From Ascaphus truei (Eukaryota; Chordata; Amphibia; Anura; Ascaphidae), in assembly GCA_036426205.1 (NCBI GenBank), contig CM071569.1, forward strand, positions 285,318,418-285,382,417: a DNA stretch of 64,000 bases, in the 5' to 3' direction. The notes beneath the pieces are model-generated. The model ran no database searches. It saw only the letters and a program-made list of their open reading frames with translations, and was not told where the DNA came from. Below, one piece after another: positions 9,896 through 19,639 of the stretch. Within the stretch, counting starts at the first letter, position 1. Every line of letters begins with the position of its first letter. A program made the translations under genes and the position numbers.

Positions 9896-10508
9896 CCATC
9901 TATTGATACTCTCATACATACGTCTACCGGCAGCCAGGCTTCTGGACCGAACACGAGAAAATAAGGGGAGAATCCCGTAGACTCGTGGCGGATACAATTA
10001 TATGCATGTACCAGTGTTTCCACATACTTGCTCCACTCACTTTTCTGGGCGCCTTTCAAGGTACTGTATTTGTAACCATGTATTATTTGTCATATTAACT
10101 ATGCCCAGGACATACTTGAAAACGAGAGGTAACTCTCAATGTATTACTTCCTGGTAAAACATTTTTATAAATAAATAAATACTGAGCATATAGAGGAGAG
10201 TCCTGTTAAATCGCTCCGGCAGAGTGTCACCCTTTCGATGGCACGGGGTCGTTTGGGAATTAGTGATGTTGAGGAGTTTGAGTAATTCCCTGATGAGTTT
10301 ACTCTCAAAGTCCCTGCCTTGGTCTGAATGTAGATGGTTGGGTAAGCCATAGTGAATGAAGTATCGCTCCTACAGGATCTTCGATACCGTGATGGCCTTC
10401 TGGTCTTTAGTGGGTCTGTGATGACAAACACATTAGTGCAGGTCTGGTGGGGAGGGTCTTGCGCTGGATGCACTGGGAGCACCACCGGCAGTGCCGTTCT
10501 AAGAACTC
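9896..10508 (-). pseudogene. Integrase core of the outer gypsy element
   Basis: In mixed frames on the minus strand one sees FVITDP, then YGLPNHLHSDQGRDFESKL (second catalytic Asp), then PERFNRTLL (catalytic Glu). After a small retroposon insertion (10061-10184) comes ESTGFSPYFLVFGPEAWLPV. These are the Ty3/gypsy integrase core motifs in order. Several frameshifts are present. The fragment ends at the inner element's target duplication and continues at 3856. The reading frame cannot be translated as one protein. Confidence 0.85.
10061..10184 (+). mobile_element. Short retroposon with (TAAA)n tail
   Basis: The sequence from ACTGTATTTGTAACC to CCTGGTAAAA followed by TAAATAAATAAA recurs at 47847-48003 (+), 49243-49392 (+) and 19141-19290 (-). 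The constant end and TAAA tail suggest the 3' end of a non-LTR retroelement. It interrupts the outer integrase gene. Confidence 0.7.
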
Positions 10509-11042
10509 TCATATCCACGGCCAGAGGAACCGGTCTCGTATCAACCCAAAGGTCTTCTCTATGCCGAGATGGCCGTGGTCATCATGCAGTGATCTCAGGA
10601 CCATATTTTGCAGGTTCCTGGGCAGGACCAGTTGCCTTCTATCCGGGTGGTTATGGTACTGCACCACCCGATAAAGTAGACTATTGTCAATTTTAAATTT
10701 GTCCACTTCTCGCATGAGTATGGCGACCATGTTGCTGGGGGCACGTTTCAGAATTTCAGGCTCGTTTTGCTGGACGGCATGGCGGATGATGCCAGCCACT
10801 GGATCTTGTATTTGATATTGTACCATATCCTTCCACGCGATGATCTCATCTGGGGTGATGTTCATCCCCTCTGGGTCACAGTAGGCGGCAGGGATGGCCT
10901 TGGATTGGTATCCCAAGGAATCTGCGACCCTCAGTTCTGAGAAGACCACTTTATCTTCTACGATAGCTGCCGTGTGGCACATAGCTCGCATCCCTGGTCC
11001 TGTGATCTCCTCCCAGAGGTCATCATCTGGGGTGGTACCCAC
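10509..11042 (-). pseudogene. RNase H-integrase spacer and integrase zinc finger, outer gypsy
   Basis: The 177-codon frame contains DKFKIDNSLLYRVV and LVLPRNLQNMVLRSLHDDHGHLGIEKTFGLIRDRFLWP, with the two His of the integrase HHCC finger. The matching Cys pair (about 10495-10445) falls after a frame break. The order RNase H, spacer, integrase is that of conventional Ty3/gypsy pol. The copy is old, judging from its many breaks. Confidence 0.85.
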
Positions 11043-11133
11043 TCCTGGTCTTCTGGATAGAGCATCAGCTCCAATGTACAGGGGGCCCCGGTTTGTACTT
11101 CACGGTGAACCGGTAGTTTGGCAGTGCCGCCAG

Positions 11134-11319
11134 CTATCTGTGACCGGCGGCGTCCAATTTGGTGGACGTTAGTATGTATGTTAACGGATTGTTATCTGTC
11201 CGTACCTCGAAGGTGACGCCGTACAGGTAATCATGGAGTTTGTCCATGATTGCCCACTTGAGAGCGAGACATTCCAACTTATGGACTGGGTAATTCTGGC
11301 CGTCAGCCGCTCCCTCCAC
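11134..11319 (-). pseudogene. RNase H remnant, outer gypsy
   Basis: The frame shows YPVHKLECLALKWAIMDKL, LYGVTFEVRTDNNPLTY and KLDAAGHR, which are RNase H motifs of Ty3/gypsy with the catalytic Glu and Asp. Immediately upstream the sequence jumps to the protease-RT linker, so the RT domain (about 1 kb) has been deleted between about 11300 and 11320. Confidence 0.85.
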
Positions 11320-12037
11320 TCGGGGGACAGGGTTGAGTCATCAAAGTCCAAGGCCGGCCCGGCCGGCGGGTCTGGTACTGTGGCAGGGGTCATCTCGACG
11401 GGAGTAACGGGATATATTCACCCCAATTGTTGGCCTTGATCAAAGGACATGGGATAAGGGGAGATGTTCTGAATGAACACCTTGACCTTCCCCAGCAGTT
11501 TGGATGCCCATTCCCGCACTTCGGCACGAACTTGTATCCTCTGTGAGCATCTTCCTCCGGGGTACTTTCTAGCGAGAAGAGGTGATCAGTATAGTCTCTG
11601 CCCGGGTAAAAGCACACTGCTACCATACACTTTACTCCCCCTGGTGGAATGTGGGTTACCCCACTCGAAGGTTGTAGAGGTCCCTGTGTCCATCTTAGGC
11701 CAACACCGTGCAACATTCTTCCCTTAGCACGGGGGAAATCTGCAGGGAAGACAGGGGTAGTTCTCCGGCATCCTTCAGGTAACCTCTGATCACCGCCCGC
11801 ACTACATTGGTGTTGGTCCCCAATATGATCTGGGAACTTGGGCATTCCCGGGGTACAGGGCAGATAAGTGCCTCCACATCCATGGGGTTGAACTTGGGGT
11901 ATTTCCAGCCGAACCTGCACCACGCCATCGTGGGTGCCATCCAAATAGTTCTTTGATGTCTCTTTTTGCCAAGTATTGCAAGCTCCCCTCCTGCTGCGAT
12001 TTGAAGTCCGACAAGCTATGCGGCAGACGGCCACCAT
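11320..12037 (-). pseudogene. Protease-RT linker region, outer gypsy
   Basis: Overlapping frames contain EVRLEIPQVQP-like and ILGTNTNVVRAVIRGYL motifs, PLSSLQISPVLREECC, then NNWGEYIPLLPSR and LDFDDSTLSPEWRERL. The last is the usual lead-in to reverse transcriptase. I do not see the protease D[ST]G site, so the fragment probably starts downstream of it. Frameshifts split the region into at least three frames. Assignment is by similarity of pattern and position, less certain than the RNase H and integrase parts. Confidence 0.65.
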
Positions 12038-12237
12038 CTTGGGAAGGAAAAAAACGCCCCTCTTTCAAAGAATTGTTGGGCCCCTTGTTGGGGGGGGGGG
12101 GTCTAATGTTTGGGGGCCAACAGAACACGTTCCCACACTCTGGATCACAGTTTTTGGTTTGAACACTCAATCCTAAATGAGTAATTTCCCATCTCTCAGC
12201 CAGCCTGGGACCGGAGCCCGTTTCTCAGGCGCCCGTT

Positions 12238-13810
12238 ACATGTGATGACGCACCTGCGCTGCGTTTTTACTTATTTGTTAAACCATTTTGTATTGCAATC
12301 AATGCTAGGTTTCTTCATGCATTTTTTTGTTTGTGACATAATAATAGCAAATGCTTCTACAAGCTTTAATGGGAAACCTAAGTATATACTGTATGATTTT
12401 TTTCCCCTTTAGATTGAGACACACATATTTTAAAGAACGCCTTGAGAAGGCAGAATTAGATTAAATGAATTGCCCATAAATCGAACCAACGTTTATAAGA
12501 ACCAAGCAGCACCAACTTGAGTAGAGTCTTCCACTTCAACGACTATAACAATAAGGCTAACATAGCGCACCCTATTAAATTAAATATTTTTGATCCTTCT
12601 GAAAGGTATTAATATTGATGCAACTCATCTCCAGAGAAACGTTTACTTCCAGGCAATGTGATTATTATTTCTTTTAAAGATGTTCTGACCTTATCTGCAA
12701 TTGTTTTTCCCATGAATTCGTTGTAAAAAGAAATTATTATGTAAAAAACTGTGAATCCTGGGGCATCTCAGCAGAGAACAAATTACCCTCTTGAGCTTCA
12801 CAGTTGCTGCTTGAAGAGATTGGATTGCTAATCACAAGCTTTGTTTTCTCTGGAAATGACATGAGTAGAACGTGAAATGGGACTGTCAAAGGAAATCGCA
12901 TGAGCGGTATGTGAAAAAAGTCACATTTGTCACACTTCACGCTATGAATGTGGAATTCACACGTGTGAGAAAGAGACGGAATGTCAAATATACAGAGAAA
13001 TTATATCCCGACAAGGATCTGGAATCCTGATCTACGAAGGGCCAACGACAGCACGGGGAAGGGGAGCCACGACAATTGTCCTGTGCCCGGCGGCTGTGGG
13101 GGGTGAAGCCGGCTGGTGCTGGAAGTTGCTGTGGGCCTGTCCCCCGCCGGGCCTACCTCTGTCTGGTATCGATCCCAGGCTCTGCTATGTCACTCCGGAT
13201 GAAGCCTAATTGTTAGTGAAACGCGTTGCGTGGGAGTAAGCTGCTGGCAGGACACTCACAGACGCGTTCCTAAGCTGTAGACCGAATCCGGATGTGCAGC
13301 GGCTAAGACCGGAAGTGACGTAGCGGAGCCTGGGATCGATACCAGAGAGGAAGCTAACAGCTGGGGAGGACATCCCAGACGAGCGGCGTCACGGCGGGGA
13401 CGGAGGTGGTGAGCAGTTCATCTCACGACGTCATTATTAATGTGATACCTGCTTTTATAATCTATGGTAAGTGTGATTCTTATACTTTTAACTATAAAAA
13501 TACTTTTACTTACTGACTTTCTCCTTTTCTGCATATTCCCTCCTGCATTAAGAGGCATCTCTCCTGAAACATCCTAAAGCCAAGAATTTGCCACTGATTT
13601 GGAGTCACGCTTTTATTGTGAGTAGGCACTTTGTATGAACCAAGACCCCACTCAGTTTTTCAGATTGTAATTCTTACATCTGCACTTATAGCATTTATTT
13701 TTGTTGTCCTTTTCTTTGCTCCTCCTGGATTGTGTGAAGAAATACATTGCTTTTGGGACCAGTGGGTCCAGTCCGTACCAGTGGGTCTCATCAGGAAGTT
13801 GCAACGTTTA
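12238..13810. other. No gene seen; contains an interrupted inverted repeat
   Basis: No coding family is recognised. At about 13157-13195 and 13312-13350 lie inverted copies of a segment including CTGGTATCGATCCCAGGCTC, 115 bp apart. The spacer holds GTGAAACGCGTTG, similar to a motif at 39905-39917. This may be an LTR or foldback remnant. The rest is AT-rich unique-looking sequence. Confidence 0.45.
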
Positions 13811-15384
13811 CAGTTATGTCCGAAATAATGATGCAAGTTGTTGTTATTTCGACGTTTAACCAAAATAAATACAGTTAAATATGAACATGGGCTTAAGTGC
13901 AGTCTGTCAGCTTTAATTTGAGGGTATTCACATCCAAATTGGAGGAAGGGTTTAGGAATTACATCTCTTTAAACATATGACCGCTTTTTCAAGGGACCAA
14001 AAGTAATTGGACACTTGACTCAAAGCTGTTTTATGGACAGGTGTGGGCTATTCCTTCGTTATTTCATCTCGTTAAGCAGGTAAAAGGTCTGGAGTTGATT
14101 CCAGGTGTGGCATTCACATTTGGAAGCTTTTGCTGTGAACCCACAACAGCGTTCAGGAGCTCTCAATGCAAATGAAACAGGGCATCCTTAGCTGCAAAAA
14201 AAAAAAAAAAACAATCATGAGTGATACAGAACTTAGGATTGGCCAAATCAACGTGTTTAGTACATTCTGATAAAAAAGAACGCACAGGTGAGCTTTGCAA
14301 CACCAAAAAGCCTGACGCCCACGGAAGACACAGTGTGGATGATCATAGGATCCTTTCCATGGTAAAGAAAACCCCTTCACAACACCAAGTGAAGAACAAC
14401 TCTCCAGGAGGTAGGCATACATTATCCAAGTCGACCATCAAGAGAAGACTTCACGAGAGCAAATACAGAGGGTTCACCACAAGGGCAAACCATTCATAAA
14501 CCTCAAGAATAGAAAGGCCAGATTAGACTTTGCCAAACAAATATCTAAAAAAGCCAGCCCGTTCTCTGTGAACACATTCTTTGGACAGATGAAACTAAGA
14601 TCAACCTATACCAGAATGATGGAAGAAAAGTATGGAGAAGGCTTGGAACGGCTCATGACCCGAAGCATATCACATCATCTGTAAAACACGATGGAGCAAT
14701 GTGATGGCATGGCATGCATGGCTTCCAATGGCACTAGGTCACTAGTGTTTATTGATGATGTGAGAGAAGACAGAAGAAGCCAGATGAATTCTGAAGTGTA
14801 TAGGGATATATTGTCTGCTCAGATTCAGCCAAATTCCGAGTTGATTGGACAATGACCCAAAACATACTGCAAAGAAACCCAGGAGTTTTTTAGGCAAAAA
14901 GTGGAATATTCTGCAATGGCCGACGTATCACCTGATCTCAACCCGATCGAGCATGCATTTCCCATGCTGAAGACAAACTTAAGGCAGAAAGACCCACGAC
15001 AACACAACACTGAAGACAGCTGCAGTAAAGGCCTGGCAAAGCATCACAAAGGGGAAACCCGCGTTTGGTGATGTCCATGCGTTCCAGACTTCAAGCAGTC
15101 ATTCTCTTTCACAGGATTCTTGACAAAGTATTAAAAATGAACTTTTATATTTATGATTGTGTTAATTTGTCCATCACATTTGAGCCCCTAAATAAGGGGA
15201 CTGTGGTATAAAATGGTTGCAATTCCTAAATGTTTCATACGATATTTTTGTTCAACCCCTTGAATTAAAGCTGAAAGTCTGCACTTCTATTGCATCTCAG
15301 TTGTTTCATTCAAATCCATTGTGGTGCGTACAGAGCCAAAATTATAAAAATTGTGTCAGTGTCCATTATTTCCGGACCTAACTG
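13811..15384 (+). mobile_element. Tc1/mariner transposon copy 1
   Basis: The element starts CAGTTATGTCCG after TA (13809-13810) and ends CGGACCTAACTG before TA (15385-15386), the TA duplication and terminal inverted repeats of Tc1/mariner. Its length is 1574 bp. Long subterminal regions match copies at 15544, 16934 and 20712. It encodes only a heavily broken transposase. Confidence 0.9.
14165..15130 (+). pseudogene. Tc1-type transposase pseudogene, copy 1
   Basis: By comparison with copy 4, the coding region begins with the Met of the MQ-KQGILRL stretch near 14166. Fragments of the paired-type DNA-binding domain (STIKRRLHESKYRGFTTR), the first catalytic Asp (TDETKINLYQND) and EHAFPMLKTNL, the site of the catalytic Glu, are seen in different frames. 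Many small insertions, deletions and stops disrupt it. The family moves DNA by cut-and-paste at TA sites. This copy cannot. Confidence 0.8.

Positions 15385-15385
<1 letters not shown>

Positions 15386-15424
<39 letters not shown>
15386..15424. repeat. (TA)n microsatellite
   Basis: About 19 TA units directly beside the end of Tc1 copy 1. TA tracts are also natural targets of this family. Confidence 0.85.
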
Positions 15425-15426
<2 letters not shown>

Positions 15427-15462
15427 ATATAATCTAAAAAAATGTGCAGTGATAAAAAAAAG

Positions 15463-15612
15463 TATATTTGGTACACAGCCGAAATAACAAAACTTGTATC
15501 AGTGTCCAACAATTATTTCCGGACCTAACTGTATATATATATAGTTAGGTCCGGTAATAATTGTTGGACACTGACACAAGGTTTGTTATTTCGGCTGTGT
15601 ACCGAAATAAAT
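15463..15612. repeat. Near-palindrome formed by two inverted transposon ends
   Basis: 15466-15532 is the minus-orientation terminal segment of the Tc1 family. After a short (TA)n spacer the same segment begins in plus orientation at 15544. Both share an extra TT (ATTGTTGGACAC) that other copies here lack (ATTGGACAC). Confidence 0.85.
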
Positions 15613-16922
15613 TTAAGTTACAGTTAAATAATGAATATGGGCTTAAAGTGCAGTCTATCCGCTTTAATTTGAGGGTATTCACATCCAAATTGGAGGAAGG
15701 GTTTAGGAATTACATCTCTTTAATATGTAGCCCCCTCTTTTTCAAGGGACCAAAAGTAATTGGACAATTGACTCAAAAGCTGTTTCACGGTCAGGTGTGG
15801 GCTATTCCTTTGTTATTTCATCATCAATTAAGCAGGTAAAAGGTCTGGAGTTGATTCCAGGTGTGGCATTCGCATTTGGAAGCTGTTGCTGTGAACCCAC
15901 AAAATGCGCTCAAAGGAGCTCTCAATGCAAGTGAAACAGGGCATCCTTAGGCTGCAAAAAAAAAAAAAGAAAATCCATCAGAGAGATAGCAGGAACATTA
16001 GGAGTGGCCAAATCAACAGTTTGGTACATTCGGAGAAAAAAAAGAATGCACTGGTGAGCTCTGCAACACAAAAAGGCCTGGACATCCACGGAAGACAACA
16101 GTGATGGATGATCGTAGGATCCTTTCCATGGTAAAGAAAAGTCCCTTCACAATATCCAGCCAAGTGAAGAACACTCTCCAGGAGGTAGGCATATCATTAT
16201 CCAAGTCTACCATAAAGAGAAGACTTCACGAGAGGAAATACAGAGGGTTCACCACAAGGTGCAAAACATTCATAAGCCTCAAGAATAGAAAGGCCAGATT
16301 AGACTTTGCCAAACAATATCTAAAAAAGCCAGCCCAGTTCTGGAACAGCATTCTTTGGACATATGAAACTAAGATCAACCTGTACCAGAATGATGGGAAG
16401 AAAAAAGTATGGAGAAGGCTTGGAACGACTCATGAGCCGAAACATACCACATCATCTGTAAAACACGGTGGAGGCAGTGTGATGACATGGGCATGCATGG
16501 CTTCCAATGGCACTGGGTCACTAGTGTTTATTGATGATGTGACAGAAGACAGAAGCAGCCGGATGAATTCTGAAGTGTATAGGGATATATAGTCTGCTCA
16601 TATTCAGGCCAAATTCAGCGAAGAGTATTGGACGGCGCTTCACTTTACAGATGGACAATGACCCAAAACGTACTGCGAAAGCAACCCAGGAGATTTTTAA
16701 GGCAAAGAAGTGGAATATTCTGCAATGGCTGAGTCAATCACCTGATCTTATCCCGATCGAGCATGCATTTCACTTGCTGAAGACAAAACAAGGCAGAAAG
16801 ACCCACGAACAAACAACAACTGAAGACAGCTACAGTAAAGGCCTGGCAAAGCATCACAAAGGCTGAAACCCAGCGTTTGGTGATGTTCATGCGTTCCAGA
16901 CTTCAAGCAGTCATTGCCTGCA
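15544..16922 (+). mobile_element. Tc1/mariner transposon copy 2, 3'-truncated
   Basis: The left end (AGTTAGGTCCGG) and subterminal region are intact. The copy stops within the last codons of the transposase (CAGTCATTGCCTGCAAA), directly before the end of copy 3 in opposite orientation. The 3' inverted repeat is therefore missing. Confidence 0.85.
15904..16922 (+). pseudogene. Tc1-type transposase, best-preserved copy in the window
   Basis: The start is probably the ATG at 15925, in frame with MQVKQGILRLQ. A poly(A) run near 15957-15968 and a frame change precede the long frame 16101-16592. That frame contains the helix-turn-helix region (STIKRRLHERKYRGFTTR), PAQFWNSILW, YETKINLYQND (the usual first catalytic Asp, TDE, reads Y-E here), SSVKHGGGSVMTWACMAS and VTEDRSSRMNSEVYRDI. 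A stop and shift lead to the second Asp in MDNDPKRTAKATQ (16651) and the Glu in SPDLIPIEHAFHLL. These are the DDE motifs of Tc1 transposases. Stops and the altered first Asp make it inactive. Confidence 0.85.
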
Positions 16923-17153
16923 AAATATATATACAGTTAGGTCCGGAAATAATTGGACACTGACACAATTTTTATAATTTTGGCTCTGTACGCCACCCCA
17001 ATAGATTTGAAATGAAACAATCGAGATGCAATAGAAGTGCAGACTTTCAGCTTTAATTCAAGGGGTTGAACAAAAATATCGTATGAAATGTTTAGGAATT
17101 GCAACCATTTTCATACACAGTCCCCTTATTTCAGGGGCTCAAATTTAATTGGC

Positions 17154-17542
17154 GAGAATCGCAGAGGCGACTTTGCAGTGAGTGCCACGGAGTTAGTCCC
17201 AACGCGCGGGACTGCCACATGAGAGAAACTAAAATCGCCCCCTTGCCTGACTTATAGTGGAGCCGATTTGATGAGGATTTTGTTCGACCTGGACACGAAC
17301 TAACATTTATTTATATGTAGGTTTCAACATTTTTGTTGTTTAATATACAATATATTATATCCTTACCTTGGTGCGCTCCTGTGCTTTCTTTCTTGGTTGT
17401 CTGGTTCGCCGACGGAATATTCAACCGGAGTTCATCTTTGGAGTGAGGGGAGACACTTTGAGCCACAGGAGCTGCAAGAGGAAGGAAAATAATTATTTTC
17501 TGCCACCATAGGAAGCAAGAGCGCGGACTGAACATTCTTTGA
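17154..17542. other. Foreign filler segment inside Tc1 copy 3
   Basis: This 389-bp block has no counterpart in the other three copies and abruptly replaces about 1 kb of transposase. It contains a GC-rich start (AATCGCAGAGGCGACTTTGC) and a short minus-strand frame with no family I recognise. Its source could be captured genomic DNA or an older insertion followed by deletion. Confidence 0.75.
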
Positions 17543-17559
17543 CTTGTGGTGAACCCTCT

Positions 17560-17848
17560 TTATTTGCTCTTGTGAAGTCTTCTCTTTATGGTAGACTTGG
17601 ATAATGATATGCCTACCTCCTGGAGAGTGTTCTTCACTTGGCTGGATGTTGTGAAGGGGTTTTTCTTTACCATGGAAAGGATCCTACGATCATCCACCAC
17701 TGTTGTCTTCTGTGGACGTCCAGGCCTTTTTGTGTTGCAGAGCTCATCAGTGTGTTCTTTTTTTCTCAGAATGTACCAAACTGTTGATTTGGCCACTCCT
17801 AATGTTTCTGCTATCTCTCTGATGGATTTTCTTTTTTTTGCAGCCTAA
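17560..17848 (-). pseudogene. Transposase N-terminal fragment, Tc1 copy 3
   Basis: The minus-strand frame contains AKSTVWYILRKKEHTDELCN, RPGRPQKTT and SLSKSTIKRRLH, the two helix-turn-helix units and the GRPR-like AT hook between them. This is the DNA-binding half only. Confidence 0.8.
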
Positions 17849-18235
17849 GGATGCCCTGTTTCACTTGCATTGAGAGCTCCTTTGAGCGCATGTTATGGGT
17901 TCACAGCAACAGCTTCCAAATGCGAATGCCACACCTGGAATCAACTCCAGACCTTTTACCTGCTTAATTGATGATGAAATAACAAAGGAATAGCCCACAC
18001 GTCCATGAAACAGCTTTTGAGTAAATTGTCCAATTACTTTTGGTCCTTTGAGAAAGAGGGGGCTACATATTAAAGAGATGTAATTCCTAAACCCTTCCTC
18101 CAATTTGGATGTGAATACCCTCAAATTAAAGCGGATAGACTGCACTTTAAGCCCATATTCATTATTTAACTGTAACTTGAATTTATTTTGGTACACAGCC
18201 GAAATAAGAAAACTTGTATCAGTGTCCAATTATAT

Positions 18236-18659
18236 ATATATATAAGTTATATATTATATAACTGTATATATATAGCAAATAAAAAGATCATTTGCGAGCA
18301 AATTCAAACGTCTTAGGCAGGTCTGCAACCCTGCCTTTCACCATTATCACCCAGCATACAGTGTTTCCACTATAGCAAGGGATTCTGGGAAATGACATGC
18401 AAATGAGCACACCGTGACACCTTTTGCCTGTAAAACCATTGTTACCTGTCCTTCACCCCTGATTCTAATTTGATGCAATAAACGTTTTTTTACATTGGAT
18501 ACTTACCAGAGAGTGCTGCAAACTTTTTTTCCTGTTTATCTATCGTTGTCGCTGTATGGTGATACCAGCTACACTGCTTGCTCCCTGCTCCTATTATATA
18601 AGTTATTTGTCCTACTCTTGCCCAATTAGAGTGCCCTGTTCCCCTCCCCCCCCCTCTCT
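18236..18659. other. No gene; repeat-like segment
   Basis: After a TA-rich junction (18236-18275), 18310-18500 has the feel of a dispersed repeat (CACCCAGCATACAGTG, GGGATTCTGGGAAATGAC, TGATGCAATAAA). I cannot assign it from this window because no second copy is present. Confidence 0.3.
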
Positions 18660-19620
18660 AGAAACATGTTGCTCCTACTGATGTCTGTGGTGCTCTCATA
18701 CCTGTGAGGGTCCAGGAGAGCTGAGTGTCTGCGATGTTGTGGGGTAACAGGACAGGCTTTTGGTGATCCTTAGGTTCTTTCCATGTGGTGACAGCGCCTC
18801 CAGTCACAGCAGGATGCAGTATAACTGCAGGCAATCCCCATCATGACAGTCTTATTCCTATACTTCAGGCTAATAGACTGCAACTCAGCCAGAAGTATAT
18901 AACCAGGACTTTATTTGATGCAGCCACTGCACGATGGTATAACAGTGTTGCATATAGTAGAGAATTGTTTCCAGGCTCTTGGATGGTGCTGGCCAGCAGA
19001 TAATGTGATGAGGCCTTGTGCTAAGCACAGATCTTCGCTCCTCCACCCATGAGGAGCTGAAGGGGACTCCAACACACGTACTCCTCTCCCTAGGAGGGGT
19101 GGAGGAGAACTGACTCCTATCAGTTAGACGATCCTAACTAATTAATTTATTTATTTATAAAATATTTTACCAGGAAGTAATACATTGAGAGTTACCTCTC
19201 GTTTTCTAGTATGTCCTGGGCACAGAGTTAAGACAAATAATACATGGTTACAAATACAGTTACATAAATGAGCAGGTTATACATTATATACAAGACAGTT
19301 AAAGATTATATTATGGGTGTATGAAACAATTACAGACCAGATTAAAATGTGTGACAGCTTTAGATTTGAAAGAACTTAAACTGGTGGTGGATGTGATAGT
19401 CTATGGTAGGTTTTTCCAGATGCAAAACTAATGTAAAAGGGGAGGGCACAGGGTCTGCACCATGATAGACTGCAACACAGACCCAATGTCACCACCTCTC
19501 CTGCATGTCAAGGAGGCTGCAGGAGGGGAGGGGGGAACCCCACAGGATAGCCTGTCACTATCTGTAACTAAAATAGGAGAACTTACGTGACAGGGGGGGC
19601 AGAAAGATAGTTGGACCAGC
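18660..19620 (-). mobile_element. LTR-like repeat, related to family A, minus orientation
   Basis: On the minus strand it contains GCATCAAATAAAG (poly(A) signal), then CTGGAGGCGCTG and CCTGTCCTGTTACCCCAC, the same order as in the LTR at 40550-41256. It is interrupted at 19141-19290 by the (TAAA)-tailed retroposon. Boundaries are approximate and no target duplication is identified. Confidence 0.45.
19141..19290 (-). mobile_element. (TAAA)-tailed retroposon, minus copy
   Basis: The reverse complement of the repeat at 47847-48003: a TTTATTTATTTA tail, then TTTTACCAGGAAG, GAGAGTTACCTCTCG and GTTACAAATACAG. It also shares the CATTATATA region at its far end. Confidence 0.75.
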
Positions 19621-19639
19621 CATGGCTATATATATATAT

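Larger units (their letters stand above)
2347..12237 (-). mobile_element. Outer Ty3/gypsy retrotransposon, 5'-truncated, RT-deleted, split by a second element
   Basis: On the minus strand one can follow the protease-RT linker (about 12.0-11.4 kb), RNase H (11.3-11.1), integrase zinc finger (11.0-10.5), integrase core (10.5-9.9), then after a 6-kb interruption the integrase C-terminal domain (3.86-3.5 kb), a tail, a polypurine tract and the 3' LTR (2347-2938). This RT-RNaseH-IN order is that of ordinary Ty3/gypsy elements. Gag, the protease active site and nearly all of reverse transcriptase are absent. No 5' LTR matching 2347-2938 is visible at the right end, so the boundary near 12237 is approximate. 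The break in integrase coincides exactly with the ends of the inner element and its GTACT duplication. All frames carry stops or frameshifts. Confidence 0.85.
16934..18235 (-). mobile_element. Tc1/mariner copy 3, internally replaced
   Basis: The left inverted repeat starts CAGTTAGGTCCGG after TA. The 3' untranslated part (to about 17153) and, after a foreign block, the transposase 5' part and subterminal region (17543-18235) match copy 4 in the same orientation. The right terminus is eroded into (TA)n. The central and C-terminal transposase, with all three catalytic residues, is missing. Confidence 0.85.
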
